Assembly (NCBI GenBank): GCA_000437595.1 | Contig: FR899901.1 | Span: 33,713-91,219, forward strand | Length of the DNA: 57,507 nucleotides | Source of the DNA: Faecalibacterium sp. CAG:74 | GTDB taxonomy: Bacteria > Bacillota > Clostridia > Christensenellales > Aristaeellaceae | Direction of reading: 5' to 3' | Shown: positions 33,736-42,020 of the stretch, in pieces | Layout of the letters: each line of letters begins with the position of its first letter | How positions within the stretch are numbered: the stretch's first letter is position 1 | Made by a program: the position numbers and the translations under genes | The notes under the pieces: model-generated | Told to the model about the DNA's origin: nothing | The model's input: only the letters and a program-made list of their open reading frames with translations | Database searches by the model: none

Positions 33736-33822
33736 CTTGGTAAGGATGAGGTCACCAGTTCAAATCTGGTTATCAGCTCCATAAGCCTTGCATTTTGCAG
33801 GGCTTTTTTCGTGTTTTGGGGC
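33736..33822 (+). repeat. Right attachment repeat (attR), tRNA-Thr 3' fragment
   Basis: It copies 26335-26421 with one mismatch. It contains the tRNA from the anticodon loop to CCA plus the terminator, but no 5' half, so it cannot encode a tRNA. Confidence 0.93.
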
Positions 33823-33933
33823 AGATTTTGCATTTATAAGCAGAACGCGTTGCAGCCTCGACGTTTTTCCTGACCTCATCCCTATTTTTCTGCACCTGCC
33901 GCTTCCTTGACGGTGAATTTGCCTCAAAAGCAA

Positions 33934-33964
33934 GGTGCGCAGGTCTGATAATCGCCTGCGCACC
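33934..33964 (-). terminator. Terminator downstream of glycosidase paralogue 2
   Basis: GGTGCGCAGG and CCTGCGCACC form a 10-bp stem just after the stop at 33972, followed on the minus strand by TTGCTTTTG. Confidence 0.75.
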
Positions 33965-33971
33965 GCGAGGT

Positions 33972-34946
33972 TCACTTATTTTCCTCCACTTTTACCGTCC
34001 GTACCGACTCCTTCTCCCGCCACGTCTCTTCCTTCACCAGCGTCGCGAACCAAATGCAATCCCCAACCATGCGGTTCTTATGGCTCGACGGCGAGTTAAT
34101 CTTCTGATTATTCAGCGCAATCGTGCTCGATGAGCCGCCGTCGAGGTTGTATGCGTTGTCCAGCCCAAACTGCACGCACAGGTTCGCCATCTGCACAAGG
34201 TCGAAGCCGACGGATTTCGGGGCGGTGCTTTCCGGCCCCTCGTTCGTCAGTATCAGGTATTCCAGCTTGCCGGTCTGCCCGATGACCATTCGCTGGGCTT
34301 TCTTGGCTTTGCCGTTGTCGATGGTCACGTCATCAAGGTTTGTGAGCGGAACGCCGTCCACCACCAGCGCGGGGCCGAAACAGAAGGCGTGCAGGACGGT
34401 GCCGCCGCCGGCGATGTACTCGTCCCACTTCGCCTGCGTGGTGCAGGTGATGAGGTGGAAGTCGCCATTTTCGTCCACAATCAGCTCGTCGCGGCCCTTG
34501 TGCGGGCGCATCCGCAGCGTCTGACCGTTGCGGACGACGATGCCTTGCTCATGGTAGAGGCAGTAGTCGCCGTCGATGCCCATGACGGCTTTGAAACGCT
34601 TCGTCATGTCGTTGACGTGGCGCGCCTGCTTCGACGGGTACTTGTTCGCGAAGCCTGTGCGGAATTGGCTCACGTCGGTCAGCTTCACGCGTGCGGACAT
34701 GACGGTCGTTGTGCCTTCGCCGGGAGCATCGACCTGCTGCAAATCCTGCGTCCAGTAGGTGACGTTAATCTGGATGTCGATGGAATCATCATGGTAGCCG
34801 CCGTTATTGGGCAGGTAACAATCCGGGTTCGGCAGGTTGGGGGAAACCTTGATATCCCACGGAATTGGCTCGAAATCAGGCGCGTCCTCCGCCAAAGCGG
34901 GAACAATCAGCAGCGCGCAGAGCAAAAGCGAAATCAGGCGTTTCAT
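33972..34946 (-). CDS. Secreted phosphodiester glycosidase (NAGPA/DUF2233), paralogue 2
   Basis: The 324-residue protein has a signal peptide (LISLLLCALLIVPALAED). It shares with 23573-24517 the segments LPNPDCYLP, GGYHDDSIDIQINVTYWTQDL, DAPGEGTTTVMS, INSPS and the diagnostic NAYNLDGGSSSTIAL. The two differ most in the middle and at the C-terminus, where this one has an added charged tail (KEETWREKESVRTVKVEENK). It is probably an older duplication, now with glyS, tRNA-Thr and the element between the copies. Confidence 0.87.
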   Translation of the reverse strand: MKRLISLLLCALLIVPALAEDAPDFEPIPWDIKVSPNLPNPDCYLPNNGGYHDDSIDIQINVTYWTQDLQQVDAPGEGTTTVMSARVKLTDVSQFRTGFANKYPSKQARHVNDMTKRFKAVMGIDGDYCLYHEQGIVVRNGQTLRMRPHKGRDELIVDENGDFHLITCTTQAKWDEYIAGGGTVLHAFCFGPALVVDGVPLTNLDDVTIDNGKAKKAQRMVIGQTGKLEYLILTNEGPESTAPKSVGFDLVQMANLCVQFGLDNAYNLDGGSSSTIALNNQKINSPSSHKNRMVGDCIWFATLVKEETWREKESVRTVKVEENK

Positions 34947-35082
34947 CGGGAAATGTACCTCCTACGGTGTTCTACTTATCAGACGAATCAAAAGGGGAAA
35001 ACGTTGTCATGTACGAAAATTTAATTTTTTTGTAACAATTTTGCGGATGCGCGCCATTTCGCCCAAAAGTTGAAATTCCCTC

Positions 35083-35111
35083 TTGCATCAGCGCGCAAAA
35101 TGGCGTATAAT
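35083..35111 (+). promoter_or_regulatory. Promoter of serS
   Basis: TTGCAT (35083-35088), a 17-nt spacer, TATAAT (35106-35111). The transcript would start near 35118 and include the T-box leader. Confidence 0.85.
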
Positions 35112-35162
35112 AAGCCTGTCAAATGACCCCGCTTGACGGGAGAAAAGCAGCTTTTGTCCTTC

Positions 35163-35350
35163 CAGAGAGCCGCCGGACGGTGCGAGGCGGCAGGGCGCGG
35201 GTGCTTCTTCCACTCCTGAATGGGGGCAGACGAGGAGTCTGCCGGGTTCGCCCGATACAGCGAGCATGAGTGGTCTGACGTGCGTCAGGCAAACTGGGTG
35301 GCAACGCGAGCTTCTCGTCCCGGAATTTTACGGGATGGGAAGCCTTTTTG
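35163..35350 (+). ncRNA. T-box riboswitch upstream of serS
   Basis: The leader has the stem I base AGAGAGCCGCC, an extended set of stem-loops, the T-box antiterminator-type CTGGGTGGCAACGCG (35294-35308), then a terminator: GCTTCTCGTCCCG (35310-35322) paired to CGGGATGGGAAGC (35331-35343), followed by T5. Uncharged tRNA-Ser would stabilise the antiterminator. The specifier codon is not assigned; a TCC at about 35214 is a candidate. Confidence 0.9.
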
Positions 35351-35384
35351 GTTTCCGCCAAGCAAAAAAGGAGGATTTTTTCCG

Positions 35385-36665
35385 ATGCTGGACATCAATC
35401 TGCTCCGTACCAATCCCGAATTGGTGAAGGAGAACATTCGCAAGAAGTTTCAGGACGAAAAGCTCGTCATGGTCGACGAAGTCGTCGAGATGGACAAGGA
35501 GTACCGCGCCGCGATTCAGCAGGCGGACACCCTGCGCAACCAAATTAAGGTTGCGTCCAAGCAGATCGGCATGCTGATGGGCAAGGGTCAGAAGGAAGAG
35601 GCCGAAAAGGCGAAGGAACAGGTCGCCGTTTACAAGGCGGATCTGGAGGGCCTTGCGGCGAAGGAAGACGAACTGCAGGCGGAAATCCGCAAGCGGATGC
35701 TCGTCATTCCGAACATCATTGACCCGTCTGTGCCGATTGGCAAGGATGACAGCCAGAACGTGGAAATCGAGCGCTTCGGTGAACCCGTCGTGCCGGATTT
35801 CGAGATTCCGTATCATGTGGATATCATGGAGCGCCTGCATGGCATCGACCTTGACAGCGCCCGCAAGACCTCCGGCAACGGCTTCTATTACCTCATGGGT
35901 GATATTGCTCGCCTGCACTCCGCGATTCTGTCCTATGGCCGTGATTTCATGATTGACCGCGGCTTCACCTACTGCATCCCGCCGTACATGATCCATGGCG
36001 ACGTGGTGACGGGCGTGATGAGCTTCGCCGAGATGGAGAACATGATGTACAAGATCGAGGGCGAAGACCTCTATCTGATTGGTACGTCCGAGCACTCCAT
36101 GATCGGCAAGTTCATTGACACGATTCTGGACGAAAGCCAGCTGCCGCAGACGCTGACCAGCTATTCCCCCTGCTTCCGCAAGGAAGTTGGCGCGCATGGC
36201 ATTGAGGAGCGCGGCGTGTACCGCATCCACCAGTTTGAGAAGCAGGAGATGATCGTCGTCTGCAAGCCGGAGGACAGCCCGATGTGGTTCAACCGCCTGT
36301 GGCAGAACACCGTTGATTTCTTCCGCTCGATGGACATCCCGGTTCGCACGCTGGAATGCTGCTCCGGCGACCTTGCTGACTTGAAGGTGAAGTCGCTGGA
36401 CGTGGAAGCGTGGTCTCCGCGCCAGAAGAAGTACTTTGAGGTCGGCAGCTGCTCGAATCTGGGCGATGCGCAGGCGCGCCGCTTGAAGATTCGCGTCAAG
36501 GGCGACGACGGCCGCAAATACTTCGCGCATACGCTGAACAACACCTGTGTTGCGCCGCCGCGTATGCTGATTGCCTTCCTCGAAAACAACCTGCAGGCCG
36601 ACGGCCGCGTCCGCATTCCGGAAGCGCTGCGCATGTACATGGGCGGGAAGGAATATATCGGCTGA
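35385..36665 (+). CDS. serS: Seryl-tRNA synthetase
   Basis: The protein is 426 residues from the ATG at 35385 (AGGAGG upstream). The N-terminal coiled-coil arm is about residues 25-100 (EMDKEYRAAIQQADTLRNQIK...), followed by the class II catalytic core with GTSEHSMIG, motif 2 CFRKEVGAHG...ERGVYRIHQFEKQE and motif 3 LNNTCVAPPRMLIAFLEN. The motif 2 and 3 wording differs from the common bacterial SerRS (FRSEAGSAG, NGSGLAVGR) and looks like a divergent subtype. The T-box leader shows regulation by tRNA-Ser charging. Confidence 0.95.
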   Translation: MLDINLLRTNPELVKENIRKKFQDEKLVMVDEVVEMDKEYRAAIQQADTLRNQIKVASKQIGMLMGKGQKEEAEKAKEQVAVYKADLEGLAAKEDELQAEIRKRMLVIPNIIDPSVPIGKDDSQNVEIERFGEPVVPDFEIPYHVDIMERLHGIDLDSARKTSGNGFYYLMGDIARLHSAILSYGRDFMIDRGFTYCIPPYMIHGDVVTGVMSFAEMENMMYKIEGEDLYLIGTSEHSMIGKFIDTILDESQLPQTLTSYSPCFRKEVGAHGIEERGVYRIHQFEKQEMIVVCKPEDSPMWFNRLWQNTVDFFRSMDIPVRTLECCSGDLADLKVKSLDVEAWSPRQKKYFEVGSCSNLGDAQARRLKIRVKGDDGRKYFAHTLNNTCVAPPRMLIAFLENNLQADGRVRIPEALRMYMGGKEYIG

Positions 36666-36699
36666 TTGGGCTGAAGGGAAAATTGCAAAGGGACGGGTG

Positions 36700-36731
36700 C
36701 AGGGGGTTTTGCTCCTTGCCCCCGTTTTTTC
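36700..36731 (+). terminator. Terminator of serS
   Basis: GGGGG (36702-36706) pairs with CCCCC (36719-36723), followed by a G and six T residues. Confidence 0.75.
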
Positions 36732-36811
36732 TTTTCCCCGCGCCCTTCTTTTCCGCCGCCCGCCCGCATACCATCCATCAGCCGAATCAACGGGCAAGGA
36801 GGCGGACAAAC

Positions 36812-37903
36812 ATGAAACTTCCCAAACTTCCGAAACTTCCATCCCTCAAATCCCTTCATCTCCCCAGCCGCATCACGATGGAACGGCTGCTCATTGTCTC
36901 TGCGGCGGCGCTTGTAGTTGTCCTCGCCGTCCGCGGCGGACAGCAGACCCAAACCGCCATGCAGCAGACTGACTTCACCCCTGATGTCAGCACCCAAACC
37001 ATCGCGGACGCATCGCCGGATGTCGAAGTGACCGCTACCGTCTGCTGGTATGAGGACGGCGAGGGGTATCTCGTGCCGGTCACGCGCCAGATTCCGCTGC
37101 AGGACGGCGTGGCGAAGGCGACGCTGAGCCTGATGGTGAAGTCGTCGGAAAATGACCTCGCGGCGGCGCGGATGGGGCTGCGGAACGTTATTCCAGAGGG
37201 CGTGACGTTCGATTTGGACATTTCCGGCGGCAAGGCGCGCGTGGACTTGAGCAAGGAAGCGCTGAGCTGCCAGAACGCGGAGGAAGAGCTGCTGATGGTG
37301 CAGGGGACGGCGGCGGCGCTGTGCGGATTTGACACGGTGCAGGAGGTAACGTTCCTCTTTGACGGTCAGAAGCGCTCGCAGTTGACGCACGGAACAGACG
37401 TGTCCGGCGTGTTCAAGGCGGACGGCGTGAATCTGGAAAGCGTGGAGACGACGGCGAACCTGACAAATGCGTCGCGGGTGCAGCTGTATTTCCCGTCGGC
37501 GGACGGGCGGCTGATGGTGCCTGTTACGCGGACGGTATTCTCCCCCGCTGACCTGACCACGGCAATGCTGGAACTGGCGAAAGGCCCGGAGAAGGACAGC
37601 GGGCTGGAAATTCCGCTGCCGAAGGACTGTGGTCTGCGGTCGGTGACGCTGAAGAACGGTGTCGCGACAATTGACTTCACAAAAGAATTTGCGTCCCTTG
37701 CGACGGCGGAGGACGCAAGCGCGGCGACAAGCCAGGCGCTCCGGGCGATTGTGTTCACGGCGAGCCAATTTCCGGGCGTGAAGAAAGTCGAGGTGCTGGT
37801 GGAAGGAAAGCCGTTTGAGGCACAGCCGTCGGCAGTAACGACGTTCGTGAATCAGGCGGACGAAGTGATGGCGCAGTATCCGGGGCTGATTACGGTGGAC
37901 TAA
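36812..37903 (+). CDS. Membrane-anchored GerMN-domain protein
   Basis: The protein is 363 residues from the ATG at 36812 (AAGGAGG, 8 nt). The N-terminus is an unusual short repeat, KLPKLPKLPSLKSLHLP, followed by a single membrane segment (LLIVSAAALVVVLAV). Two GerMN domains follow, near ATLSLMVKSSENDLAAARMGLRNVIPEG and RVQLYFPSADGRLMVPVTRTVF, each with the LYFP-type opening. It is related to the two lipoproteins at 10200-12679, which use a lipid anchor instead. Confidence 0.86.
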   Translation: MKLPKLPKLPSLKSLHLPSRITMERLLIVSAAALVVVLAVRGGQQTQTAMQQTDFTPDVSTQTIADASPDVEVTATVCWYEDGEGYLVPVTRQIPLQDGVAKATLSLMVKSSENDLAAARMGLRNVIPEGVTFDLDISGGKARVDLSKEALSCQNAEEELLMVQGTAAALCGFDTVQEVTFLFDGQKRSQLTHGTDVSGVFKADGVNLESVETTANLTNASRVQLYFPSADGRLMVPVTRTVFSPADLTTAMLELAKGPEKDSGLEIPLPKDCGLRSVTLKNGVATIDFTKEFASLATAEDASAATSQALRAIVFTASQFPGVKKVEVLVEGKPFEAQPSAVTTFVNQADEVMAQYPGLITVD

Positions 37904-37983
37904 TACTATGATTACGGTGGACTAATACTATTTCCTGCATTCGCCTGCGCCATCTGCTTGCGCCGCGAATTTGGAAATAGTAT
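37887..37983. repeat. Short family A repeat with a 22-bp tandem duplication of its flank
   Basis: A deleted family A unit (37925-37983) keeps both ends, ATACTATTTCC and GGAAATAGTAT. Just before it GATTACGGTGGACTAATACTAT is present twice in tandem (37888-37909 and 37910-37931); the first copy contains the end of the GerMN gene. This suggests an imprecise transposition or slippage event at the gene's stop. Confidence 0.7.
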
Positions 37984-37985
37984 AA

Positions 37986-38028
37986 AAAAGGCGGGTGCGC
38001 GGAGCTTCAAACTCCATGCACCCGCTTT
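37986..38028. terminator. Bidirectional terminator between GerMN and HerA-like genes
   Basis: AAAGGCGGGTGC and GCACCCGCTTT with inner GGAG/CTCC pairs form a strong stem between convergent genes. Confidence 0.85.
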
Positions 38029-38045
38029 GCGTATATCAATAATAG

Positions 38046-40040
38046 TTATTTCTTGTTTCCCCCGAACAGCCCCGTGATTCCGCCCAGAATCCCGCGCGTC
38101 ACCTGCCGCGTCACTTCGCGGGTCGCGGTGCTAATCGCCGTATTCTGCACGCGCCCCAGCAATGAGTCGTTCTTCCGGGCGCGCGCGGCACGTTCTTCGC
38201 GCAGTTCATCCGCGTGCTTCCGGCGTTCTTCCGCCTGGCGTTCCTTCTCGGCTTTCTCAGCTGCCTTGCGCTGCTTTTCCGCCTCGCGCTCCTGCGCCTT
38301 CGTCGTTGTCGGCGCTGCTGCGGTCTGCGCCTGAGCCGGGACGTAATTGCCCGTCGTGGGGTCAAGCTGCATCGGCATCATCTTCTGCACATACTGCCCG
38401 CTTGCCGGGTCGTAGACCATCACCAGCATGTTCTGTACCTGCGGCTGCTGCACAGTCAGCACCGGGACAGGCTGCGCCTGACCTATCGGCTGCTGCTCCT
38501 GCTGATTCTGCCATGCCGGACGTGCAGGTTCGTCCGCCGCCATCCATGCGGGACGCGGCGTGCTGCCCTGTGCGGCAGGCTGCTGAACAGGCTGCGCCTG
38601 ACCCATCGGCTGTGCCTGACCCATCGGCTGGGCAGCCTCGCGCTGCACATAATGCCCTGTCTGCAGGTCGAACACAAGGAACGCATCGGGGCGGCTGACC
38701 GTCGGCGCAGCGGTCGAAATCTGCGGCGCGGCGGCTTCCGGCGCGGGCATCTGCTCCTTCTGGAACGCACTTGCCAGCATTTCGTAGGCGGAAACGCGGT
38801 CAACCGGCGTGTCGTAAACGCCGCGGAAGGGGCTGGATTCGATGCACTCCTGCCGCACATCGCCGTCGATGGCGTTCATGGCACTCTGCGGGGGGAGGAT
38901 GGTCGCGCGCTCGACGATGCTCGGCGCACCGTCCGCATCGAGGAAGGAAACCAGCGCTTCGCCTGTTTTGAGCGTGGTGATGGCTTCTGCCGTATCGAAC
39001 GCGGGATTCGCGCGGAAGGTCATCGCAGCGGTGCGGACGGCCTTCTGGTCAAGCGGCGTGTAGGCGCGCAGGGCGTGCTGGACGCGGTTGCCGAGCTGCC
39101 CCAGAATGCTCATGGGAATGTCGCAAGGGTTCTGGGTGACGAAATACACGCCGACGCCCTTGGAGCGAATCAGCCGGACGACCTGCTCCAGCGTTTCCAG
39201 CAGCGCCTTGGGGCAGTCGTCGAAGAGCAGGTGCGCCTCGTCGAAGAAGAACACCATGCGTGGCTTGTCCAAATCGCCGCATTCGGGCAGCAGCTCGTAC
39301 AGCTCCGACAGCATCCACAGCAGGAAGGTCGAGTACAGCCGGGGCTTGCGGTAGAGCACGTCCGCCGCGAGGATGTTGATAACGCCGCGCCCGTTTTCAT
39401 CAAGCTGCATCCAGTCGGCGATGTTCAGTGCGGGTTCGCCGAAGAACGCATTGCCGCCCTCGTCCTCCAGCATGGCGACGGCGCGCTGAATCGCACCGAC
39501 AGATGCCATGGACACGTTGCCGTAATCGAGCGTGTACTCCTTGGCGTGCTCACCGACGTAGGCAAGCATGGCCTTCAAGTCCTTGAGGTCGAGCAGGAGC
39601 ATGTTCTCGTCATCCGCGACGCGGAAGAGGATGCTCAGCACGCCTGCCTGCGTGTCGTTGAGGTTCATCAGCCGCGCGAGCAGCGTCGGCCCCATTTCGC
39701 TCACGGTCGTGCGGACGGGATGCCCCTCTTTGCCGAACACGTCCCAGAACACGGTCGGGAACGTGCGGTACTCGAACGTCGGCACGCCGCACTGCGTCAG
39801 GCGATTGGCGATATTGTCGCTGTGTGTGCCGGGCTGCACCATCCCGGCGAGATCGCCCTTGATATCCGCGAGGAACACGGGCACGCCCATGTCCGAAAAT
39901 CCCTCTGCCAGCACCTTGAGGGAGACGGTTTTGCCCGTACCGGTCGCCCCGGCAATGAGACCATGGCGGTTTGCCATCTGCGGCAGCAGGCAGACGGGGT
40001 GTTCACCCGTTCCAAGCCAGATTTTGCCTTCGTAGAGCAT
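38046..40040 (-). CDS. HerA-like ATPase (DUF853 family)
   Basis: The 664-residue protein has Walker A GATGTGKT at 31-38, a Walker B MVFFFDEAHLLFDD near 262 and a HerA/FtsK-like core to about residue 425. An unusual Pro/Gln/Ala-rich linker (430-575) follows, with three copies of a D-x-x-(T/S)-G-x-Y-V motif (FDLQTGHYVQ, YDPASGQYVQ, LDPTTGNYVP). A Lys/Glu coiled coil (580-625) and the conserved C-terminal SLLGRVQNTAISTATREVTRQV...GLFG complete it. It probably moves or remodels DNA; partners are unknown. Confidence 0.88.
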   Translation of the reverse strand: MLYEGKIWLGTGEHPVCLLPQMANRHGLIAGATGTGKTVSLKVLAEGFSDMGVPVFLADIKGDLAGMVQPGTHSDNIANRLTQCGVPTFEYRTFPTVFWDVFGKEGHPVRTTVSEMGPTLLARLMNLNDTQAGVLSILFRVADDENMLLLDLKDLKAMLAYVGEHAKEYTLDYGNVSMASVGAIQRAVAMLEDEGGNAFFGEPALNIADWMQLDENGRGVINILAADVLYRKPRLYSTFLLWMLSELYELLPECGDLDKPRMVFFFDEAHLLFDDCPKALLETLEQVVRLIRSKGVGVYFVTQNPCDIPMSILGQLGNRVQHALRAYTPLDQKAVRTAAMTFRANPAFDTAEAITTLKTGEALVSFLDADGAPSIVERATILPPQSAMNAIDGDVRQECIESSPFRGVYDTPVDRVSAYEMLASAFQKEQMPAPEAAAPQISTAAPTVSRPDAFLVFDLQTGHYVQREAAQPMGQAQPMGQAQPVQQPAAQGSTPRPAWMAADEPARPAWQNQQEQQPIGQAQPVPVLTVQQPQVQNMLVMVYDPASGQYVQKMMPMQLDPTTGNYVPAQAQTAAAPTTTKAQEREAEKQRKAAEKAEKERQAEERRKHADELREERAARARKNDSLLGRVQNTAISTATREVTRQVTRGILGGITGLFGGNKK

Positions 40041-40087
40041 GTGTGTTGTGTTCTCCTTTTTCCTTTTATAGTGGTACTATTGGTACT

Positions 40088-40175
40088 TCTTTATCGCGGC
40101 AGGGGTTTCGCCTCTGCGGAGGCGACCAGAGGGCTTTGCGGTCGCCATCTGGACTCCTTCGCACGCACACCCATG
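40088..40175 (-). repeat. Dispersed repeat, family E, copy 2
   Basis: It matches 5748-5855 in the opposite orientation: TTTATCGCGGCAGGGGTTTCG, GGCGACCAGAGGG, CTTCGCACGCACACCCATG. It lies between the glycosyltransferase and the HerA-like gene. Confidence 0.65.
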
Positions 40176-40216
40176 TTACTTGGATTTTATCGAAAATGCG
40201 ATTAGTGGGTGTGCCG

Positions 40217-41188
40217 TTACTCCTTCTTCTCATCCATCTCCGCTGTGCGTTCCGAAATAATATACCGCGGACGCTGCTTGACTTCCAAGTAGATTTTGCC
40301 GATGTATTCCCCGATGATACCGAGAAACAGGCACTGCATCCCGCCAACGAAGCATACCAGACAAGCCAGCGACGCCCAGCCAGCCACCGAATGCCCGGCA
40401 ATCGCGGCAATCACCGCCCAGATAATGCCGATAAATGACAGAATCGTGATAAACAGCCCGGCGAAGAACACCATGCGAATCGGTTTGACCGATAGGCTTG
40501 TGATGCCGTCGAACGCCAGCCCCAGCATCTTCTTCAGCGGATAGTGGCTTTCGCCCGCAATGCGCTCGTGGCGCTCGTAAGAGACGCTGGTGGACTTGAA
40601 CCCGACCAGCGGAACCATCCCGCGCAGATACAGGTTTACTTCGCGGAATTTTGCCAATTCCTGCAGGGCACGGCTGGAAATCAGGCGATAATCCGCGTGA
40701 TTAAACACAACCTCCGCGCCCATTGCGCTGAGCAGCTTGTAGAAGCCTTCCGCCGTGAAGCGCTTGAAGAACGTGTCGGTATCACGCTTGGAGCGCACGC
40801 CGTAGACGATTTCGCAGCCGTCAAGGTACGCATCCACCATCGCGTCCATGGCGTTGATATCGTCCTGCCCGTCGCAGTCGATGCTGATGGTGATGTCGCA
40901 GCGGTCTTTCGCCTCCATCAGCCCTGCCCAGACCGCCCTTTGGTGCCCTCGGTTGCGGCTCTGCGCAATGCCTTGGAAGCACGGGTCTTTCGCGGACAGC
41001 GCCGTGATAATCTCCCACGTCTTGTCCTTGCTGCCGTCGTTGACGAACAGAATGCGGCTCTCGTCGCTGATTTTCCCCGCGTCTGCGAGCTGACGCACCT
41101 TGTCGCGGAACATGCCGCTGGTAATCGGCAGTACGCTTTCTTCGTTGTAGCAGGGAATCACAATATACAATACAGGCTTGTGTGCCAC
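40217..41188 (-). CDS. Membrane GT2-family glycosyltransferase (DPM1/GtrB-like)
   Basis: The protein is 323 residues from a GTG at 41188 with GGAGG 9 nt upstream. The N-terminal GT-A fold has YIVIPCYNEESVLP, VNDGSKDKTWEII and the metal-binding SIDCDGQDD, and two C-terminal membrane spans follow (MVFFAGLFITILSFIGIIWAVIAAI; LACLVCFVGGMQCLFLGIIGEYIGKIY). Such enzymes load sugars onto undecaprenyl or related lipid carriers. The partner flippase or acceptor is not in the window. Confidence 0.9.
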   Translation of the reverse strand: MAHKPVLYIVIPCYNEESVLPITSGMFRDKVRQLADAGKISDESRILFVNDGSKDKTWEIITALSAKDPCFQGIAQSRNRGHQRAVWAGLMEAKDRCDITISIDCDGQDDINAMDAMVDAYLDGCEIVYGVRSKRDTDTFFKRFTAEGFYKLLSAMGAEVVFNHADYRLISSRALQELAKFREVNLYLRGMVPLVGFKSTSVSYERHERIAGESHYPLKKMLGLAFDGITSLSVKPIRMVFFAGLFITILSFIGIIWAVIAAIAGHSVAGWASLACLVCFVGGMQCLFLGIIGEYIGKIYLEVKQRPRYIISERTAEMDEKKE

Positions 41189-41386
41189 GCAGAAACACCT
41201 CCAGTATGGTTGATTATGCCTTATTATAGCACATTTTCTCCTGCTTGAACAGGTTCTTTTTGCAACAGTTTCGACGCAATTATTGTTCACAAAATATTTA
41301 CAAACACTTCCGACATTCGTTACAAAGTCGTGCTATGATACGGAAAGTACTCCAAGAGGGGTGCGGCTATCAAAGGAAGTGTGCTT

Positions 41387-41866
41387 ATGAATCAGGCGGC
41401 AATTGGTCAGTATATCGCAGGCAAGCGCACTGCGCAAGGAATGACGCAGGAGCAGCTGGCGCAGAAAATTGGCGTATCGCAGAAATCCTTGATGCGCTGG
41501 GAAACGGGCAAACGTCTGCCCGATGCTGACGCAGTGGAAGCGCTCTGCACGGCGCTGGGTATCACCCTGCCGGAACTGCTCAACGGCAAGGATTCGCCGC
41601 AGAAGGAAGAAATGCAGCTGACGCATGACGCACAGATGCTTGACCTGCTGCGCCGGATGCAGCGCACAGTCTATGAGCAGCATATTCTCTACGGCGTTCT
41701 GCTGATTCTGCTGGGCATCGCGAGCAACGCATTGTCTGCGCTGGTCGGCGGCAGCCATGTCAAGGAATTCTTTTCGGGTGTGCTGATGGGGATGTCCGTT
41801 GCGGAAATGCTGGCGGGGGTCGTCATCGTCGCCATCCATGTGATTCACGGAAAATGCGAGGAGTAA
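41387..41866 (+). CDS. XRE-family regulator with membrane tail
   Basis: The 159-residue protein has an N-terminal HTH_3 domain (IGQYIAGKRTAQGMTQEQLAQKIGVSQKSLMRWETGKRLPD) followed by a linker and two hydrophobic segments (HILYGVLLILLGIASNALSALV; VLMGMSVAEMLAGVVIVAIHVI). It is probably a membrane-bound one-component regulator. The ATG at 41387 is preferred; a GTG two codons earlier is possible. It is a single gene with its own terminator. Confidence 0.87.
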   Translation: MNQAAIGQYIAGKRTAQGMTQEQLAQKIGVSQKSLMRWETGKRLPDADAVEALCTALGITLPELLNGKDSPQKEEMQLTHDAQMLDLLRRMQRTVYEQHILYGVLLILLGIASNALSALVGGSHVKEFFSGVLMGMSVAEMLAGVVIVAIHVIHGKCEE

Positions 41867-41895
41867 TTAGCAATTTGAGAAATCATTGCGCATTG

Positions 41896-41923
41896 AAAAG
41901 CGGTCGCGTGACCGCTTTTTTCG
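41896..41923 (+). terminator. Terminator after the XRE gene
   Basis: AAAAGCGGTC and GACCGCTTTT form a stem with a GCGT loop, followed by T residues. Confidence 0.9.
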
Positions 41924-41956
41924 TTTTGGGAAATCGCAGAAACATGCCTTTTTTCC

Positions 41957-41985
41957 TTGACCCCTTCGGCATTCCGATGTATAAT
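41957..41985 (+). promoter_or_regulatory. Promoter of priA
   Basis: TTGACC (41957-41962), a 17-nt spacer, TATAAT (41980-41985), about 36 nt upstream of the priA start. Confidence 0.85.
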
Positions 41986-42020
41986 AAACAATGGTGTATT
42001 AGCGCATTGAGCAGAAAGGG

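Noticed and set aside
33736..33779. Second tRNA-Thr gene
   Set aside because: Only the 3' half from the anticodon loop onward is present; no acceptor 5' strand or D arm precedes it.
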